Origin: Lachnoclostridium sp. An181
Lineage (GTDB): Bacteria; Bacillota; Clostridia; Lachnospirales; Lachnospiraceae
NCBI RefSeq assembly: GCF_002160325.1
Contig: NZ_NFKJ01000012.1
Coordinates: 36,700 to 100,699, forward strand
Length of the DNA: 64,000 nt
Direction: 5' to 3'
Shown here piece by piece: positions 51,753-60,738 of this stretch (its first letter is position 1; each line of letters begins with the position of its first letter). The notes beneath the pieces are model-generated. The model ran no database searches and was not told the DNA's origin. It saw nothing but the letters and a program-made list of their open reading frames with translations. A program made the position numbers and the translations under genes.

Positions 51753-54692
51753 ATGAAAAGAAAAAGCGTGAGTATCCTTTTGGCGGCAATTCTATGTGTA
51801 GGAGCTGCGTTTCCGGCATACATACAGGATGAAAAAGTAGAGGCACAGGAATCACAAGCAACATTGCAGGGACTGGAGCCTATAGAAGGGCGAGTGATCG
51901 TAAAGGTGAATCCTGATTTTGAAGGAGCAAAAGATGAGGAGGACAAAAAGAACAGTACATCATCAGAGGACTCCTATACGATGGAGACACTTTTGACGAT
52001 GAGTGAATCAGAGGAAGATGCAAATTCCACGAAAGCAAAATCTTCTGCGAACGAAACCGAAAAAATGATGGTGGCGGAATCGGACGAACTGTCTACAGAG
52101 GAACTTGTAAAAGAGCTGGAAGATTGTCCGGGAGTAGAGTACGTGGAGCCGGACTATGCGATTCAATCCTACGCAGTGCCGAACGATACTTATTTTGCAC
52201 AACAGTGGAATCTGCAAAGACAGACAAGCACGACTCCGGGGGCTGCAAATGTGCCTTATGTGTGGGGAGCGACAGAAGGATCGGATGAATATGTTGTCGC
52301 TGTAGTGGACAGCGGAGTGGATTACAATCATCCGGATTTAAAGGACAATATGTGGACAGATGAGAATGGAAATCATGGATACGATTTCAGCGGGGACGCT
52401 CTTACTTCATCCGGAGACACAGACCCGATGGATGTATTTGGGCATGGGACTCATGTCGCCGGCATTATCGGAGCCAGCGGAAACAATAATATGGGTGTCA
52501 GTGGCGTTGCACAGAAGGTGAAGATCGCGGCTTTAAGGGTACTGGATAATGAAGGACAGGGCAGTACATCAATGGCGATCAAAGCTTATGAATATATGTT
52601 GGAGCAGAAAGAAAAAGGTGTGAATTTTGTGGCAGCCAACAATTCCTGGGGCGGAGCATATTTAAGCCGCAGTTTCCAGGATATTGTAGATTATGCAGCA
52701 AAGCAGGGAATCGTTTCTGTATTTGCCAGCGGAAATACGGGGGCAGATATGGATGCTAATGTAAATGCTCCTTACGGCAGCAACACAGAGGGAACGATTG
52801 TTGTCAATGCATCTGACCAGTACGGCCACGCGGCAGATTATTCCAATTATGGAAAGATCAATACAGAATTGTTTGCCCCTGGAGATAAGATACTCTCAAC
52901 AAAACCTGGAACTATTCTGCAGAAAGAAAAATACGGAATCATGTCAGGAACTTCCATGGCAGCCCCGAATGTGACAGGTGCATATGCGCTTTTGAAGGCT
53001 TACTATGGAAATAGCGCAGATATGTCCGAAATCCGGGCAAGGCTTGCAGGAGGTGTCACAAGGACAGAAGAATTAAAGGATTTATGTGTATCCGGTGGAT
53101 ATTTGAATCTGCAAAAAGCAATTGAGTCGCCGTATCCGGTGCTGGATGAGCTGAGCCAGAAAGACGGTCAGGCAGTGATTTCCGGTTATTTCTTTGGAAA
53201 TGGTATGGGCACGGTTGTCATGGACGGACAGAGTCTTCCGATCGTATCCTGGGGTGACAGAGAGATTACAGTAGAGCTGCCAAAGGGGACTGTGGAAGGA
53301 CCTCACGAATTTGTGGTGACAGCTGCATCCGATGCATCCCAGTATGGAAGAGATACGTTTGTGCTGGAAAATAAAGGAGTGATCGTGGAAAATGAAACCC
53401 TCTTTGATGAACTTCCGGTTCCGGATTATGAGAAACTTGGAGTTTCCCTGTACGATGATGAGTCAATGATGTACAGTGTAGAGTCAGTGTCCGGGAACAT
53501 ATACGTGACAGGAGGAGACCTCTATGAGATGAGAGAGGGCGAAAGATATGTGGTGCTCCTTGTATATAACACGGATGAAAATGAGTGGGATAAAATCAGC
53601 ACCTGGATTCCGTTAGGTCTTGACGTAAAACTTACTGTATCCGGGGATACCCTTTATATATATTCCAATAAAGGAACCGGATTTGAGATATATTCTTATG
53701 ATACAGCACAAAATACAGAATTTGTAAAGGTGGCAGAATTTGCCCGTTCAGAGTCAATACAAAACAGCAGCATTGCCACAGATGGAAATAAGTTGTATGT
53801 GGTTGGAGGAAGTGAAAGAAATCCTTCTGATGGAACATACGCACCAACAAACAAAGTTTACAGTGTAGACCTTTTATCCGGAGCTTGTGTGGAGGTTGCC
53901 CGGCTTGCCAATGCACGTGTGAACGCATCTGTGGAGATAATGGATGGAAAACTGATCGCTGTCGGCGGAGAGAATGCGGATGGACAGTGGGAAAACAGTG
54001 TGGAAATTTTTGATGGTTCCAAGTGGACAGCAGGGGTTTCTTATCCGAATGTATATGAAAACCAGATGCCTGCCGCAGCGTCAGGTGTCTACGCAGGACA
54101 GATGGTGGTATCCGGTATGATGAGCGATGAGGCGCATACGAGCGATACTTATCTTTACAATGTAAAAGACGGAAAATGGATGGAGACAGATAAAAATTTA
54201 GACGATGAAAAAGTCTATTTTGCAGATGGAGTTGTGAGTGGGGATTACTTCTATGTATTTGGAACAACACATATGAAGAATGATACAATGAGCAAGTTTT
54301 ATCGTCTGGATATGACAAAGGTAAACGCAGTGCCGGCAGTGCCTGGCGATGATACAAAGAACCCGGCGGATGTGCAGGGCGGCGATGACACAAAAAATCA
54401 GGAAACACCGCAAAAAACAACAGGTGAGCCATCTGATCCGGTCCAAGGTTCTGACCCGGCACCGACAACCAAAGATCCTTCTGCAACAATTACAAAATCA
54501 GCGGTAACTGCACCAAAAGGAACAGCGGGAAAGACGGCATCCGGTACAGGAAACAAAAACAAAGTAAGTGTAAAATCGGTCAAATCCACAAAGAGCACAA
54601 AGACAGGAGATGAAAGTACAGCAGCGGTATGGAGTACATTGCTTTGTGCGGCAGGAGCAGCAGTGGTGATCGGAAAGAGAAAACGCCAGTAA
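51753..54692 (+). CDS. Wall-anchored subtilisin-like serine protease (S8) with kelch-like repeats
   Basis: 979 residues from ATG 51753; ATG 51744 is an equal alternative. Signal peptide ~1-28; propeptide-like domain ~45-135; peptidase S8 ~145-455 with Asp186 (V-V-D-S-G-V-D), His231 (G-H-G-T-H-V-A-G) and Ser401 (G-T-S-M-A-A-P); IPT/Ig-like region ~465-545; kelch-type beta-propeller ~570-850 (repeated [VI]-G-G and W-x-x-x); Thr/Pro/Lys-rich wall-spanning linker; sorting signal S-T-K-T-G-D, hydrophobic stretch and K-R-K-R tail. It lacks the module shared by the glycosidases. Likely cleaves host or dietary proteins, or matures other surface proteins, while displayed on the wall. Confidence 0.92.
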   Translation: MKRKSVSILLAAILCVGAAFPAYIQDEKVEAQESQATLQGLEPIEGRVIVKVNPDFEGAKDEEDKKNSTSSEDSYTMETLLTMSESEEDANSTKAKSSANETEKMMVAESDELSTEELVKELEDCPGVEYVEPDYAIQSYAVPNDTYFAQQWNLQRQTSTTPGAANVPYVWGATEGSDEYVVAVVDSGVDYNHPDLKDNMWTDENGNHGYDFSGDALTSSGDTDPMDVFGHGTHVAGIIGASGNNNMGVSGVAQKVKIAALRVLDNEGQGSTSMAIKAYEYMLEQKEKGVNFVAANNSWGGAYLSRSFQDIVDYAAKQGIVSVFASGNTGADMDANVNAPYGSNTEGTIVVNASDQYGHAADYSNYGKINTELFAPGDKILSTKPGTILQKEKYGIMSGTSMAAPNVTGAYALLKAYYGNSADMSEIRARLAGGVTRTEELKDLCVSGGYLNLQKAIESPYPVLDELSQKDGQAVISGYFFGNGMGTVVMDGQSLPIVSWGDREITVELPKGTVEGPHEFVVTAASDASQYGRDTFVLENKGVIVENETLFDELPVPDYEKLGVSLYDDESMMYSVESVSGNIYVTGGDLYEMREGERYVVLLVYNTDENEWDKISTWIPLGLDVKLTVSGDTLYIYSNKGTGFEIYSYDTAQNTEFVKVAEFARSESIQNSSIATDGNKLYVVGGSERNPSDGTYAPTNKVYSVDLLSGACVEVARLANARVNASVEIMDGKLIAVGGENADGQWENSVEIFDGSKWTAGVSYPNVYENQMPAAASGVYAGQMVVSGMMSDEAHTSDTYLYNVKDGKWMETDKNLDDEKVYFADGVVSGDYFYVFGTTHMKNDTMSKFYRLDMTKVNAVPAVPGDDTKNPADVQGGDDTKNQETPQKTTGEPSDPVQGSDPAPTTKDPSATITKSAVTAPKGTAGKTASGTGNKNKVSVKSVKSTKSTKTGDESTAAVWSTLLCAAGAAVVIGKRKRQ

Positions 54693-54707
54693 GAAAGAGG
54701 AAGTGGT

Positions 54708-55175
54708 ATGGCAGTCGAAAATGTAAAAATATATCTGCAAAAACAAGGATGGAACAGAGAAATTTTAATGTTTACACACTCCAGTGCAACGGTGGAATTG
54801 GCAGCAGAAACGGTTGGCGTTGATCCGGCAAGGATAGCGAAGACCTTGTCCTTTTATACTGAGGACAAGGAGGGAGCGTTTATCGTAGTTGTTGCCGGGG
54901 ATAAAAAGATAGACAACCGAAAATTCAAAGAGAGTTTTGGAATGCGTGCAAGAATGGTGTCCTTTGAGAATGTGGAAAAGATGACAGGACATCCGGATGG
55001 CGGGGTATGCCCATTCGCAAATCCGGATGGCGTGGAGGTGTATCTGGATGAATCGTTGAGGCGTTTTGAGAGCGTATTTCCGGCAGCAGGGAGTGATCGA
55101 TCTGCGGTAGAATTAAGCTGTGGGGAATTGGAGAGATATTCCCATGCAAGAGCGTGGGTGGATGTGTGTAAATAG
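54708..55175 (+). CDS. YbaK/EbsC-family aminoacyl-tRNA deacylase
   Basis: 155 residues covering the whole YbaK domain: S-S-A-T-V-E-L-A-A near residue 25, conserved Lys45 in A-K-T-L-S-F, and G-H-P-D-G-G-V-C-P-F. These cytosolic enzymes hydrolyse mischarged tRNAs, for example Cys-tRNA(Pro), acting in trans. GAGGAAG precedes the ATG 15 bases after the protease gene; a terminator follows. Confidence 0.9.
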   Translation: MAVENVKIYLQKQGWNREILMFTHSSATVELAAETVGVDPARIAKTLSFYTEDKEGAFIVVVAGDKKIDNRKFKESFGMRARMVSFENVEKMTGHPDGGVCPFANPDGVEVYLDESLRRFESVFPAAGSDRSAVELSCGELERYSHARAWVDVCK

Positions 55176-55181
55176 ATTTAG

Positions 55182-55221
55182 AAAAAATTGCGGTACTGGA
55201 AACCCATACCGCAATTTTTTT
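55182..55221 (+). terminator. Rho-independent terminator after ybaK-like gene
   Basis: AAAAAATTGCGGTA pairs with TACCGCAATTTTTT around an 11-base loop; symmetrical A/T runs allow use in both directions. Confidence 0.9.
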
Positions 55222-55289
55222 ATTCTACCGGGAGCACTCTTGGATATATTGTTCTATCATTAGGAGAGCTTTCGAATTCCCGGCTTTTG

Positions 55290-56243
55290 TTAAGCTGAAA
55301 TAATAATATAAGCAAGAATGCCCAAAATCACCTGAAGAATGACAAAACGCATTACAACCTGCGCGTCGGACCATCCGTGATTTTTTCTGACATGGTCATG
55401 GATCGGTGTGCGCGTGTTCTTTAAGATGGAAATCTTTAAGAAACGTTTCAGGGAGACTTTGATCAGCCCAAGGCCGCCGTCGATGATCAGAATACCTGCC
55501 AGCAAAATAAAGATAAATGGATGTCCGCTCTTCATGGTAATGATGGCAAGGTAAAATCCAAGAGCCCTGGAACCGGCATCCCCCATGAGCATGCTGCTCG
55601 GAGAAGAGTTAAAATACAGATAAGCCAACAGCACAGCGATGAAGAGAAAATTTGCCTGGCTGTATTTTCCGAGCTCCCCGTGAAAGATTACGCTGTAGGA
55701 AAGCATGGATACAATGCAAAGACTGGCGCACAGTCCATCCACACCGTCGGAGCAGTTGGTGACATTGATGGATACCCAGATAAGGATGATTCCAAGAATA
55801 ATGTAAACTACTTTTGGAATCAGGATTTCCATATTTCCAAGATGAATCGCTGTGGAATTAAAGTTAGCGAACGTGATCATGGTCACAATGGACAAAACAA
55901 GATCAATGGCGCCTTTTTTGTATTCATTCCATGGTGTGCTGGAGGTATCGTCCAGAAAACCGCTCAGCATTATCGCAACGAGCAGTATTATGTAGATGAT
56001 ATACTCCCGGTCAAGAGGAAGAAAAGCGACACTTCCGAGGATAAAACAACTGACAAAGGTAAGGCCTACGCCGCGCAGTTTTCCTTTGGAAAGCTTTCCG
56101 TTTACCGCAAAATCGCGTCCCTGGTCTTTTGGAAGAAATGAAAATGGGTATTTCAACGCCAGGAATGTGATGAGAAATGTTAAAATGATCCCGACCAGAA
56201 TAATCTGATTGGCCGGTATAAAATCAGTGAATAGTTGGTACAT
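55290..56243 (-). CDS. mraY: MraY-like phospho-N-acetylmuramoyl-pentapeptide transferase
   Basis: 317 residues, about ten membrane segments. Polyprenyl-phosphate sugar-transferase motifs are seen: S-G-F-L-D-D (Asp pair), N-C-S-D-G-V-D-G-L and M-G-D-A-G-S-R-A-L-G, and the loop T-P-I-H-D-H-V-R-K-N-H-G-W-S. MraY makes lipid I for peptidoglycan. The usual H-H-H of that loop is H-D-H here, and the gene is not in a division/cell-wall cluster. It may be the only MraY of the genome or a paralogue for another wall polymer. 38 bases after the dehydrogenase gene, same strand. Confidence 0.85.
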   Translation of the reverse strand: MYQLFTDFIPANQIILVGIILTFLITFLALKYPFSFLPKDQGRDFAVNGKLSKGKLRGVGLTFVSCFILGSVAFLPLDREYIIYIILLVAIMLSGFLDDTSSTPWNEYKKGAIDLVLSIVTMITFANFNSTAIHLGNMEILIPKVVYIILGIILIWVSINVTNCSDGVDGLCASLCIVSMLSYSVIFHGELGKYSQANFLFIAVLLAYLYFNSSPSSMLMGDAGSRALGFYLAIITMKSGHPFIFILLAGILIIDGGLGLIKVSLKRFLKISILKNTRTPIHDHVRKNHGWSDAQVVMRFVILQVILGILAYIIISA

Positions 56244-56281
56244 GTCTTTTGTCCTTTCTTAATTTCTTTTGTGGCAGTTCT

Positions 56282-57217
56282 CTACAGATGAAAGAATTCA
56301 GAAATTTGTCCGTGGATGATCTGCATAAGCTTTGTCCTTGCCTCCACGCTTGCCCACGCAATATGCGGGGTGATAAAAAGTTTCCGGCTGTCCTGGATAT
56401 GTAAAAGAGGATTGTCCTCTTTCATCGGCTCTGAGCAGAGAACGTCAAGCCCTGCCGCTGCGATCTGTCCGTCATTCAGCGCATCTGCCAGATCCTGTTC
56501 CACCACGATCGGCCCTCTGCCAAGGTTCAAAAAGATACAGCTTTTTTTCATTCTTAAAAAGGCGGATGCGTCCAGCAGATTTTTCGTGTGTGCATTGAGC
56601 GGTGCGTGCACGGAGATAATGTCAGATGTCTTCAGAAGAGTGTCAAAATCTACTTGTTCATACCCCTCCTGTTTTGGTGCACCGGATGCGGAATAATAGA
56701 TAACATTGGCGCCAAAAAGAGTAGCGATGTCGGCAACTCTCCGCCCGATGTTGCCAAGACCGATGATTCCCCAAGTCATTCCGCTTAACTGGTGGAAATG
56801 TTCGGCAAAGTGAGTAAAAATTGTATCGTTTACATATTTTCCGCTTTTTACATATTCATCGTAATAGCGCAGTTTTTCAAGAAGATAGAAAAGCATGGCA
56901 AATGTATGTTGTGCAACACTTTCCGTTGAATAGCCGGCAACATTTCTCCAGGCAATGTTTCGTTTGTCCAGATACTCCTTGTCCAGATTATTGGTTCCGG
57001 TGGCTGTGACACAGACAAGCCTTAGATGTTTGGCCCCTCCAATGGTCTTTTCGTTGACCTCGACCTTATTTAAAATGATCACGTCGGCATCAGCAACACG
57101 TTCAGGGACCTGCTCGCTTGTAGAAAAATCATACTTTACAACTTCCCCGAACTGATCGTATGGGGACAAGTCGATGTCCTCTCCGATTGTTTTTGCGTCT
57201 AAAAATACAAGTTTCAT
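56282..57217 (-). CDS. D-2-hydroxyacid dehydrogenase
   Basis: Start at 57217 (AGGAGG 5 nt upstream; the frame opens 10 codons earlier). 311 residues: catalytic domain parts ~1-100 and ~285-311 around a Rossmann domain with G-L-G-N-I-G-R-R. Catalytic residues: Arg in N-L-G-R-G, Glu in S-E-P and His in T-P-H-I-A-W. NAD(H)-linked interconversion of a 2-keto acid and D-2-hydroxy acid; glycerate/hydroxypyruvate or lactate types are possible. Likely cotranscribed with the MraY-like gene. Confidence 0.9.
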   Translation of the reverse strand: MKLVFLDAKTIGEDIDLSPYDQFGEVVKYDFSTSEQVPERVADADVIILNKVEVNEKTIGGAKHLRLVCVTATGTNNLDKEYLDKRNIAWRNVAGYSTESVAQHTFAMLFYLLEKLRYYDEYVKSGKYVNDTIFTHFAEHFHQLSGMTWGIIGLGNIGRRVADIATLFGANVIYYSASGAPKQEGYEQVDFDTLLKTSDIISVHAPLNAHTKNLLDASAFLRMKKSCIFLNLGRGPIVVEQDLADALNDGQIAAAGLDVLCSEPMKEDNPLLHIQDSRKLFITPHIAWASVEARTKLMQIIHGQISEFFHL

Positions 57218-57286
57218 AAGTACCTCCTGTCTGGTTATCAACTGCATTTATTATACGATAAATGGAGAAGAAAGGAAATGCTTTTC

Positions 57287-57315
57287 TTGCGGAAAAGAGG
57301 TGGGTGTTCTATAAT
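57287..57315 (+). promoter_or_regulatory. Promoter of nudC
   Basis: TTGCGG (57287-57292), 17-bp spacer, perfect TATAAT (57310-57315). It places the transcript start near 57322 and excludes the longer open frame beginning at 57262. Confidence 0.65.
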
Positions 57316-57351
57316 CGGAGTGGAATGCTATACAAGAAAAGAGGAAATTTC

Positions 57352-58182
57352 ATGATACAGGATATCGCGCCGCACAGGCTGCACAATGAATACAGACCCC
57401 AGATACCGACCGAGGACAGTCTTTTTATCTGCGCCAGGGGTAGAAAAATTCTGATAAAAGAAGAGGAAGGAACCGTCATATTTCCGTCCTTTCGAGAACT
57501 GGATGAAAAAGAACAGGAAAGAGAGTTTGTTTATCTTTTCACTGTGGACAGCACTGCTTTTTTTCTGGGAGAGGAAGAGCTTTCTTTTGAGAAACAAGGG
57601 TATTCCTGGGAAAATGTACAGAAACTGCGCACGTTGAGACCGAGGCATCTGGCATTTGCCGGAGTGACCGGTATTCAGCTTTCCAGATGGTATTGTACGA
57701 GGAAATTTTGCGGGGCGTGTGGAAATCGGCTGGAGATGGATAAAAAAGAGAGGATGCTTTATTGTCCGGTGTGCGGTACTATGGAGTATCCGAAAATCTG
57801 TCCTGCTGTCATTGTGGGGATTATCGACGGAAACCGGATTCTGGTGTCAAAATATGCGGGAAGAGAGTACAAAAAATACGCATTGATCGCAGGATTTGCT
57901 GAAATTGGGGAGACTATTGAGGAGACGGTAAAACGGGAAGTGATGGAAGAAGTGGGACTGAAAGTAAAGAATATCCGCTACTATAAGAGCCAGCCATGGG
58001 GATTTACAGACACGCTGCTGCTTGGATTTTTCTGTGATCTGGACGGAGACGGCATGATCAGTCTGGATGAGGAGGAGCTTGCGCTTGCACAATGGATGGA
58101 GCGGGAGGATATCCCGGATGAGGGAGATGAAGTCAGCCTGACAAAAGAAATGATGGCGGTATTTAAAGAAGGAATCGTTTAG
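57352..58182 (+). CDS. nudC: NAD+ diphosphatase / NudC-type Nudix hydrolase
   Basis: 276 residues from ATG 57352 (GAGGA 6 nt upstream). N-terminal domain, then a four-Cys zinc ribbon (C-G-A-C ... C-P-V-C), then a Nudix domain with box G-x5-E-x7-R-E-V-x-E-E-x-G (~184-206) and the NudC tag S-Q-P-W-G-F (usually S-Q-P-W-P-F). NudC cleaves NAD(H) to NMN(H) and AMP and can remove NAD caps from RNA. The stop codon overlaps the ribosome site of the next gene. Confidence 0.93.
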   Translation: MIQDIAPHRLHNEYRPQIPTEDSLFICARGRKILIKEEEGTVIFPSFRELDEKEQEREFVYLFTVDSTAFFLGEEELSFEKQGYSWENVQKLRTLRPRHLAFAGVTGIQLSRWYCTRKFCGACGNRLEMDKKERMLYCPVCGTMEYPKICPAVIVGIIDGNRILVSKYAGREYKKYALIAGFAEIGETIEETVKREVMEEVGLKVKNIRYYKSQPWGFTDTLLLGFFCDLDGDGMISLDEEELALAQWMEREDIPDEGDEVSLTKEMMAVFKEGIV

Positions 58183-58194
58183 GAGGTGAAAAGC

Positions 58195-60555
58195 ATGTTT
58201 GTATTGGAACATTTTTTGCAAGGTCTGGATGGCCTGTATGCTGACAGAAGGGCAAAAGAAGCAGAAGATTATTTGAAACAGGGGTTGAAAAGCGCTGCAA
58301 AGGCTGGAAACGATGCAGCTATTCTTGTCATCCTAAATGAACTGATGGGATATTACCGGGCGGCCGGAAGATACGAGGAGTGTCTGCTGTGTACGGAAGA
58401 GGCGGTTTCGCTTGCAAAGAAAATGGGGCTGGAAGGAAGTTTAAACTATGGGACAACGCTTTTGAATGCAGCCACCGCATACCGGGCAGCCGGAAAATTT
58501 GAGAAAGCCCTGGATTATTATGAAAAGACAAAGGAAATCTACGAGAAAACACTGAAAGGTGAAGACTATAGAATGGCGGCTCTGCACAATAATATCAGTC
58601 TTCTGTACAGTGAAACCGGAAGAATGGGCTTGGCGAAACAAGAACTTGAGTCTGCCATGAAAATCATGAAGACACTTGGAAGTCCGGATGTGGAGATTGC
58701 GATCACGCACACCAATCTTGGATATTTGTGCTTTCAGATGAAACAGGACGAAGAGGGCAGAGCACATATGGAGAAGGCTGTGCAGCTGTTTGAAAAAAAT
58801 CCGGACAGCAAAGACTCACATTATGCTTCAGCGTTAGCCGGACTTGCGGAATCAAGATTCCGCGAGGGGTGTTACAAAGATGCTGTTTCCTTTTATAAAA
58901 AGGCGCTGGGAGAAATCGAAGAGTGTTACGGGGAAAATGAATACTACCGGATCACCAAGAAAAATCTGCAGACAGCAGAAGATCTTTTAAACAGAACAGA
59001 GCGAATGGAAAAAGGTGGGATCAAAGGGCTTGCACTTTCCAAAATGTACTATGAAACATACGGGAAACCGCTGTTGGAAGAAAAGTACGCAAAATATAAA
59101 CCTCGTATTGCGGCCGGGCTGATAGGTCAGGGCTCCGAATGTATGGGCTTTGACGATTTACAGTCTGTGGATCATGATTATGGGGCCGGATTTTGTCTCT
59201 GGCTTTCCAAAGAAGATTTTGAAGAGATTGGAAAACAACTACAAAAAGATTATGACAGCCTTCCAAAAGAATGCCTGGGATTCCCGGCAAGAAATACACA
59301 AAAAACAGGGGAAAGAAGGATCGGTGTTTTCCAAAGAGAAGATTTTTTCAAACAGCTGACAGGTTTTTCTAATGCTCCAAAGCTTGGCAAAAACGGGGAC
59401 AAGCTTTGTCAAAAAGACAAGGAAGCATGGAGAGGGATGCAGCCGGAAGGGCTTAGTTGTGTGATGAGCGGCGAAATTTTTGATGATCCATCCGGAACAT
59501 TTTCAAAGGAGAGGGAAGCATTTTCCTTTTATCCGGAGGAAATATTTCTTGAAAAATTGTCTGTATCTCTTGGAAGAATGGCACAGGCAGGGCAGTATAA
59601 TTATGAGAGGATGAGGCGCAGAAAAGACATTGGGGGCATGTATTTTTGCCTGGCGCAATTTTTGGATGCAGCGGTGGATACAGCATATCTTCTCAATCGT
59701 ATGTACACGCCAATCTACAAGTGGAAGATGAAGGGAATGAAAAATTTCCATACGCTCAAAGAAATAAAAGAAAAGCTTGAAAGAATCCAAAGCCTTCCTT
59801 GTGATATGGAGGGCATGGAAACGAAAATAGAAGAAATCTGCGGAATGATTTCAGGGGAGATGAGAAGACAGAAACTTAGCACATCATTTGACAATTTTCT
59901 GGAGACACACAAAAGGCAGGTGGAGGAGAGGGCCCTTGTGCTTGACATTGTCAAGGAAGAGTGGGAACAATTCCAAAACGTACAAAATGAAGGAGGAAGA
60001 GCTTCTTGCCAGGATGACTGGGAGACTTTTGAGATTATGAGGAAGAGCCAGTTTTACACATGGAGGCAAGATGGGCTCAAAAGTTATTACAAAGACCTAG
60101 TGCGGGCAAAAAAACAAGGATGGAATCTTCTGACAGAGAAGTATGCAAGGATGATGGAGAGCACTGCGCCGGAAGAATACGAGAAATGGAAGGATATTCT
60201 CCCAAAAAGAAGTGAGAAAAGGAGAGAGCTTGAGGAGGAGATCATCCGTACAGAAATCTCATGGGCTGAGAGGTTTTCCATGAAATATCCGCACCTTGGA
60301 GGAAGCGGCAGATCCATTCACACGGCGGAAGATACACCGTGGGATACATCCATGGAAACCTATCTTCGCGGGGAACTAGGGACATACTCGGATGAAACAT
60401 TGTCGAGGTACAAGGATATGATCGCCGGATACGAAAGAGAGGGAAAAAATCTTACAGAAATGAAACTTACATTCATGACCTTCTTTTACGGATACCGCTC
60501 TCTTGATCAGGCAGAGCAGGCCATGGGTGCACAGGAGACAAGAGACAGGCAGTGA
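58195..60555 (+). CDS. TPR protein fused to DUF4037 (nucleotidyltransferase-like) and DUF4125
   Basis: 786 residues from ATG 58195 (AGGAGG 8 nt upstream; a GTG at 58186 overlaps that site). About 1-275 are tetratricopeptide repeats (Y-R-A-A-G-[RK]-[YF]-E-[EK]-[AC]). About 300-580 match DUF4037, with G-S-E-C-M-G-F-D-D and S-V-D-H-D-Y-G fitting the nucleotidyltransferase hG[GS]-x(9-13)-D-x-[DE] pattern. About 590-775 match DUF4125 (F-Y-T-W-R-Q-D-G-L-K-S-Y). Cytosolic. It may transfer a nucleotide to a protein or small molecule bound by the TPR part; the real substrate is unknown. Coupled to nudC, another nucleotide enzyme. Confidence 0.8.
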   Translation: MFVLEHFLQGLDGLYADRRAKEAEDYLKQGLKSAAKAGNDAAILVILNELMGYYRAAGRYEECLLCTEEAVSLAKKMGLEGSLNYGTTLLNAATAYRAAGKFEKALDYYEKTKEIYEKTLKGEDYRMAALHNNISLLYSETGRMGLAKQELESAMKIMKTLGSPDVEIAITHTNLGYLCFQMKQDEEGRAHMEKAVQLFEKNPDSKDSHYASALAGLAESRFREGCYKDAVSFYKKALGEIEECYGENEYYRITKKNLQTAEDLLNRTERMEKGGIKGLALSKMYYETYGKPLLEEKYAKYKPRIAAGLIGQGSECMGFDDLQSVDHDYGAGFCLWLSKEDFEEIGKQLQKDYDSLPKECLGFPARNTQKTGERRIGVFQREDFFKQLTGFSNAPKLGKNGDKLCQKDKEAWRGMQPEGLSCVMSGEIFDDPSGTFSKEREAFSFYPEEIFLEKLSVSLGRMAQAGQYNYERMRRRKDIGGMYFCLAQFLDAAVDTAYLLNRMYTPIYKWKMKGMKNFHTLKEIKEKLERIQSLPCDMEGMETKIEEICGMISGEMRRQKLSTSFDNFLETHKRQVEERALVLDIVKEEWEQFQNVQNEGGRASCQDDWETFEIMRKSQFYTWRQDGLKSYYKDLVRAKKQGWNLLTEKYARMMESTAPEEYEKWKDILPKRSEKRRELEEEIIRTEISWAERFSMKYPHLGGSGRSIHTAEDTPWDTSMETYLRGELGTYSDETLSRYKDMIAGYEREGKNLTEMKLTFMTFFYGYRSLDQAEQAMGAQETRDRQ

Positions 60556-60589
60556 CAGGATATTTATGGAATCTTCCTAAAGACAAATA

Positions 60590-60618
60590 TTGACAGGGAG
60601 GTTCCAAATAGTTATACT
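60590..60618 (+). promoter_or_regulatory. Promoter upstream of the YitT-family gene
   Basis: TTGACA (60590-60595), 17-bp spacer, TATACT (60613-60618). Confidence 0.8.
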
Positions 60619-60626
60619 TTTCATAG

Positions 60627-60674
60627 AAAAGAGCATTTGTGATTATATTATCTATAATTGTAAATGCTCTTTTT
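60627..60674 (+). terminator. Terminator-like hairpin at the very start of the yitT leader
   Basis: AAAAGAGCATTT (60627-60638) and AAATGCTCTTTT (60662-60673) are perfect 12-base arms with a five-T run. The predicted transcript start (~60625) is at the base of the hairpin, so it could end the upstream gene, attenuate yitT or release a ~50-nt RNA. Confidence 0.7.
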
Positions 60675-60738
60675 GTGCTTTTATTTTAGAATAATCTGGA
60701 ATCATTCAAGTGTGGAATTGATAGAAAGGAGAGATAGA

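Noticed and set aside
57262..57351. Upstream start for nudC at 57262
   Set aside because: A TTGCGG/TATAAT promoter lies inside this stretch, so transcription starts after it.
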